6,679 nucleotides of DNA from an uncultured Clostridia bacterium. Lineage in GTDB: Bacteria > Bacillota > Clostridia > Christensenellales > QALW01. The stretch covers positions 1 to 6,679 of the forward strand of contig URTC01000096.1 in assembly GCA_900550765.1 (NCBI GenBank), given 5' to 3'. Both the position numbers and the translations under genes were made by a program. The notes under the pieces were generated by a model. The model did not search any database. It saw nothing but the letters and a program-made list of their open reading frames with translations, and had not been told where the DNA came from. Shown here piece by piece: positions 6,174 through 6,679 of the stretch; position 1 is the first letter of the stretch, and every line of letters starts with the position of its first letter.

Positions 6174-6225
6174 AATAGTTGTAGAAATAAAATAAATCAT
6201 CTATCATCATATATCATGTTCATAA

Positions 6226-6320
6226 CGTGGAAAACATCGATATCCATAGGAAAACAGGGTTTTTTTTGCCAATGCATGTGTGGACAGGCCGTGGAACGCA
6301 TGTGGAAAACCTGTGGATAT
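6226..6320. promoter_or_regulatory. DnaA-box cluster
   Basis: Five sites in 95 bases: 6226-6234, 6240-6248, 6279-6287, 6301-6309 and 6312-6320. All but 6240-6248 read TGTGG-type on the plus strand, i.e. point toward dnaN on the minus strand. The last two are spaced by only two bases. A weaker GTGGAA at 6291-6296 lies between them. The regular orientation argues for a real DnaA-binding array. Confidence 0.7.
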
Positions 6321-6357
6321 CATAATGCAATACAGCAGGATATATGTATTTATCTAT

Positions 6358-6386
6358 ATTATACATTTTTATCTTGAAATTTGCAA
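6358..6386 (-). promoter_or_regulatory. Leftward promoter upstream of dnaN
   Basis: On the minus strand TTGCAA (6381-6386), 17 bases, TATAAT (6358-6363). The predicted start near 6351 gives a dnaN leader of about 200 bases that passes through the DnaA-box cluster. It probably drives dnaN-recF-akr-radC-gltX unless the operon is also read from dnaA. DnaA bound downstream could repress it; that is inference from the layout. Confidence 0.7.
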
Positions 6387-6632
6387 TAGTTTTCATCGTT
6401 CTGCCTTGCTGAAAAACAGAGGGTGGAAAAGGGATGATTTGTTAAAATGCGCAGTGTTTTTTTCAGGAACACAGAACAGAAAGATCCTTTTTGCAGTGAA
6501 ACTATTGTGCGGCAACAGGATTTCGCAATATAAGTCTTTTTTTTTGAGGCGGCAAAACAAAGGAAGGTTGAAACAGAAAGAGGATTGCGGAGCTTGGTTA
6601 GAGAAATGAAACGCAGCGGCTCGGAATAAAAT

Positions 6633-6679
6633 AAGCCTCCCTCAGCTGAGGGAGGCGGTAACTCGGAAGTGTTGACGGA
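6633..6679 (-). repeat. Dispersed palindromic repeat, copy 2 (cut by window edge)
   Basis: GCCTCCCTC (6635-6643) / GAGGGAGGC (6648-6656), loop AGCT, with a flank ending TTGACGGA at the window edge. Its reverse complement aligns to 718-763 at 39 of 47 positions with one gap, so the two copies lie in opposite orientation around the dnaN-gltX operon. The element may continue past the edge. The loop makes the centre an uninterrupted palindrome (22 bases). No coding capacity. Confidence 0.75.

Larger units (their letters stand above)
6152..6632. other. Putative oriC (dnaN-proximal side), no gene seen
   Basis: No credible coding region is found on either strand. DnaA-box-like sites: TGTGGAAAA 6301-6309 and TGTGGATAT 6312-6320 each match 8 of 9 of the reversed box TGTGGATAA. 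6226-6234, 6240-6248 (forward), 6279-6287 and 6422-6430 match 7 of 9. AT-rich stretches at 6178-6220 and 6338-6382 are candidate unwinding regions. The position just upstream of dnaN is where many Bacillota have oriC. A 9-T run at 6537-6545 lacks a solid stem and is not called. dnaA would be expected further right, beyond the repeat at the edge. Confidence 0.75.

Noticed and set aside
6506..6545. Possible rightward terminator before the run of nine T
   Set aside because: The best stem (ATTGTGCG / CGCAAT) needs a bulge and is separated from the T-run by 7 bases; too weak.
6280..6609. Rightward open frame of 109 codons in the origin region
   Set aside because: It starts with a non-ATG codon without SD, runs through the DnaA boxes and promoter, and shows no recognisable protein features; most likely chance.
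6600..6679. 3' end of dnaA at the right edge
   Set aside because: dnaA is expected upstream of dnaN, but the minus strand here holds the palindromic repeat and no DnaA C-terminal sequence.

Overview
The window looks like chromosomal DNA from a Clostridia-type member of the Bacillota. The evidence is the protein sequences, strong sigma-A-type promoters, SD-led genes, U-rich intrinsic terminators, tRNAs with encoded CCA ends, and a short GCCTCCCTC..GAGGGAGGC palindromic repeat of a kind I associate with gut Clostridia. I cannot name the genus. All recognised genes are read leftward (minus strand).

Layout from right to left along transcription. Bases 6152-6679 carry no gene. They hold DnaA-box-like sites, an AT-rich stretch and a good leftward promoter, so this is probably the dnaA-dnaN side of oriC. 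The far right edge holds one copy of a dispersed palindromic repeat. Next comes a tightly packed run: dnaN (beta clamp), recF, an aldo/keto reductase, a RadC-family JAMM protein and gltX (glutamyl-tRNA synthetase). The first four gene junctions overlap by 1, 13 and 17 bases or are separated by only 4 bases, and the run ends in a clear intrinsic terminator just after gltX. This looks like one transcription unit.

A non-coding stretch of about 375 bases (466-842) follows. It contains a second copy of the palindromic repeat, inverted relative to the first, a cluster of TTATCC/GGATAA motifs, and a perfect consensus promoter. That promoter drives a two-gene tRNA unit, elongator tRNA-Met(CAU) then tRNA-Val(CAC), closed by a terminator. 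The left end (1-210) has an orphan rightward terminator, an 11-bp tandem repeat, and another strong leftward promoter whose transcript leaves the window.

Together the genes cover the replication clamp (DnaN), gap repair at stalled forks (RecF), a DNA-repair-associated but functionally obscure protein (RadC), and translation (GltX, tRNAs). The unusual point is the gene order: neither the S4-domain gene usually found between dnaN and recF nor gyrB after recF is present, and an oxidoreductase, radC and gltX follow recF instead. I see no convincing novel defence or mobile system. The points most worth checking are the origin structure, the inverted repeat pair flanking the operon, and the rearranged neighbourhood.
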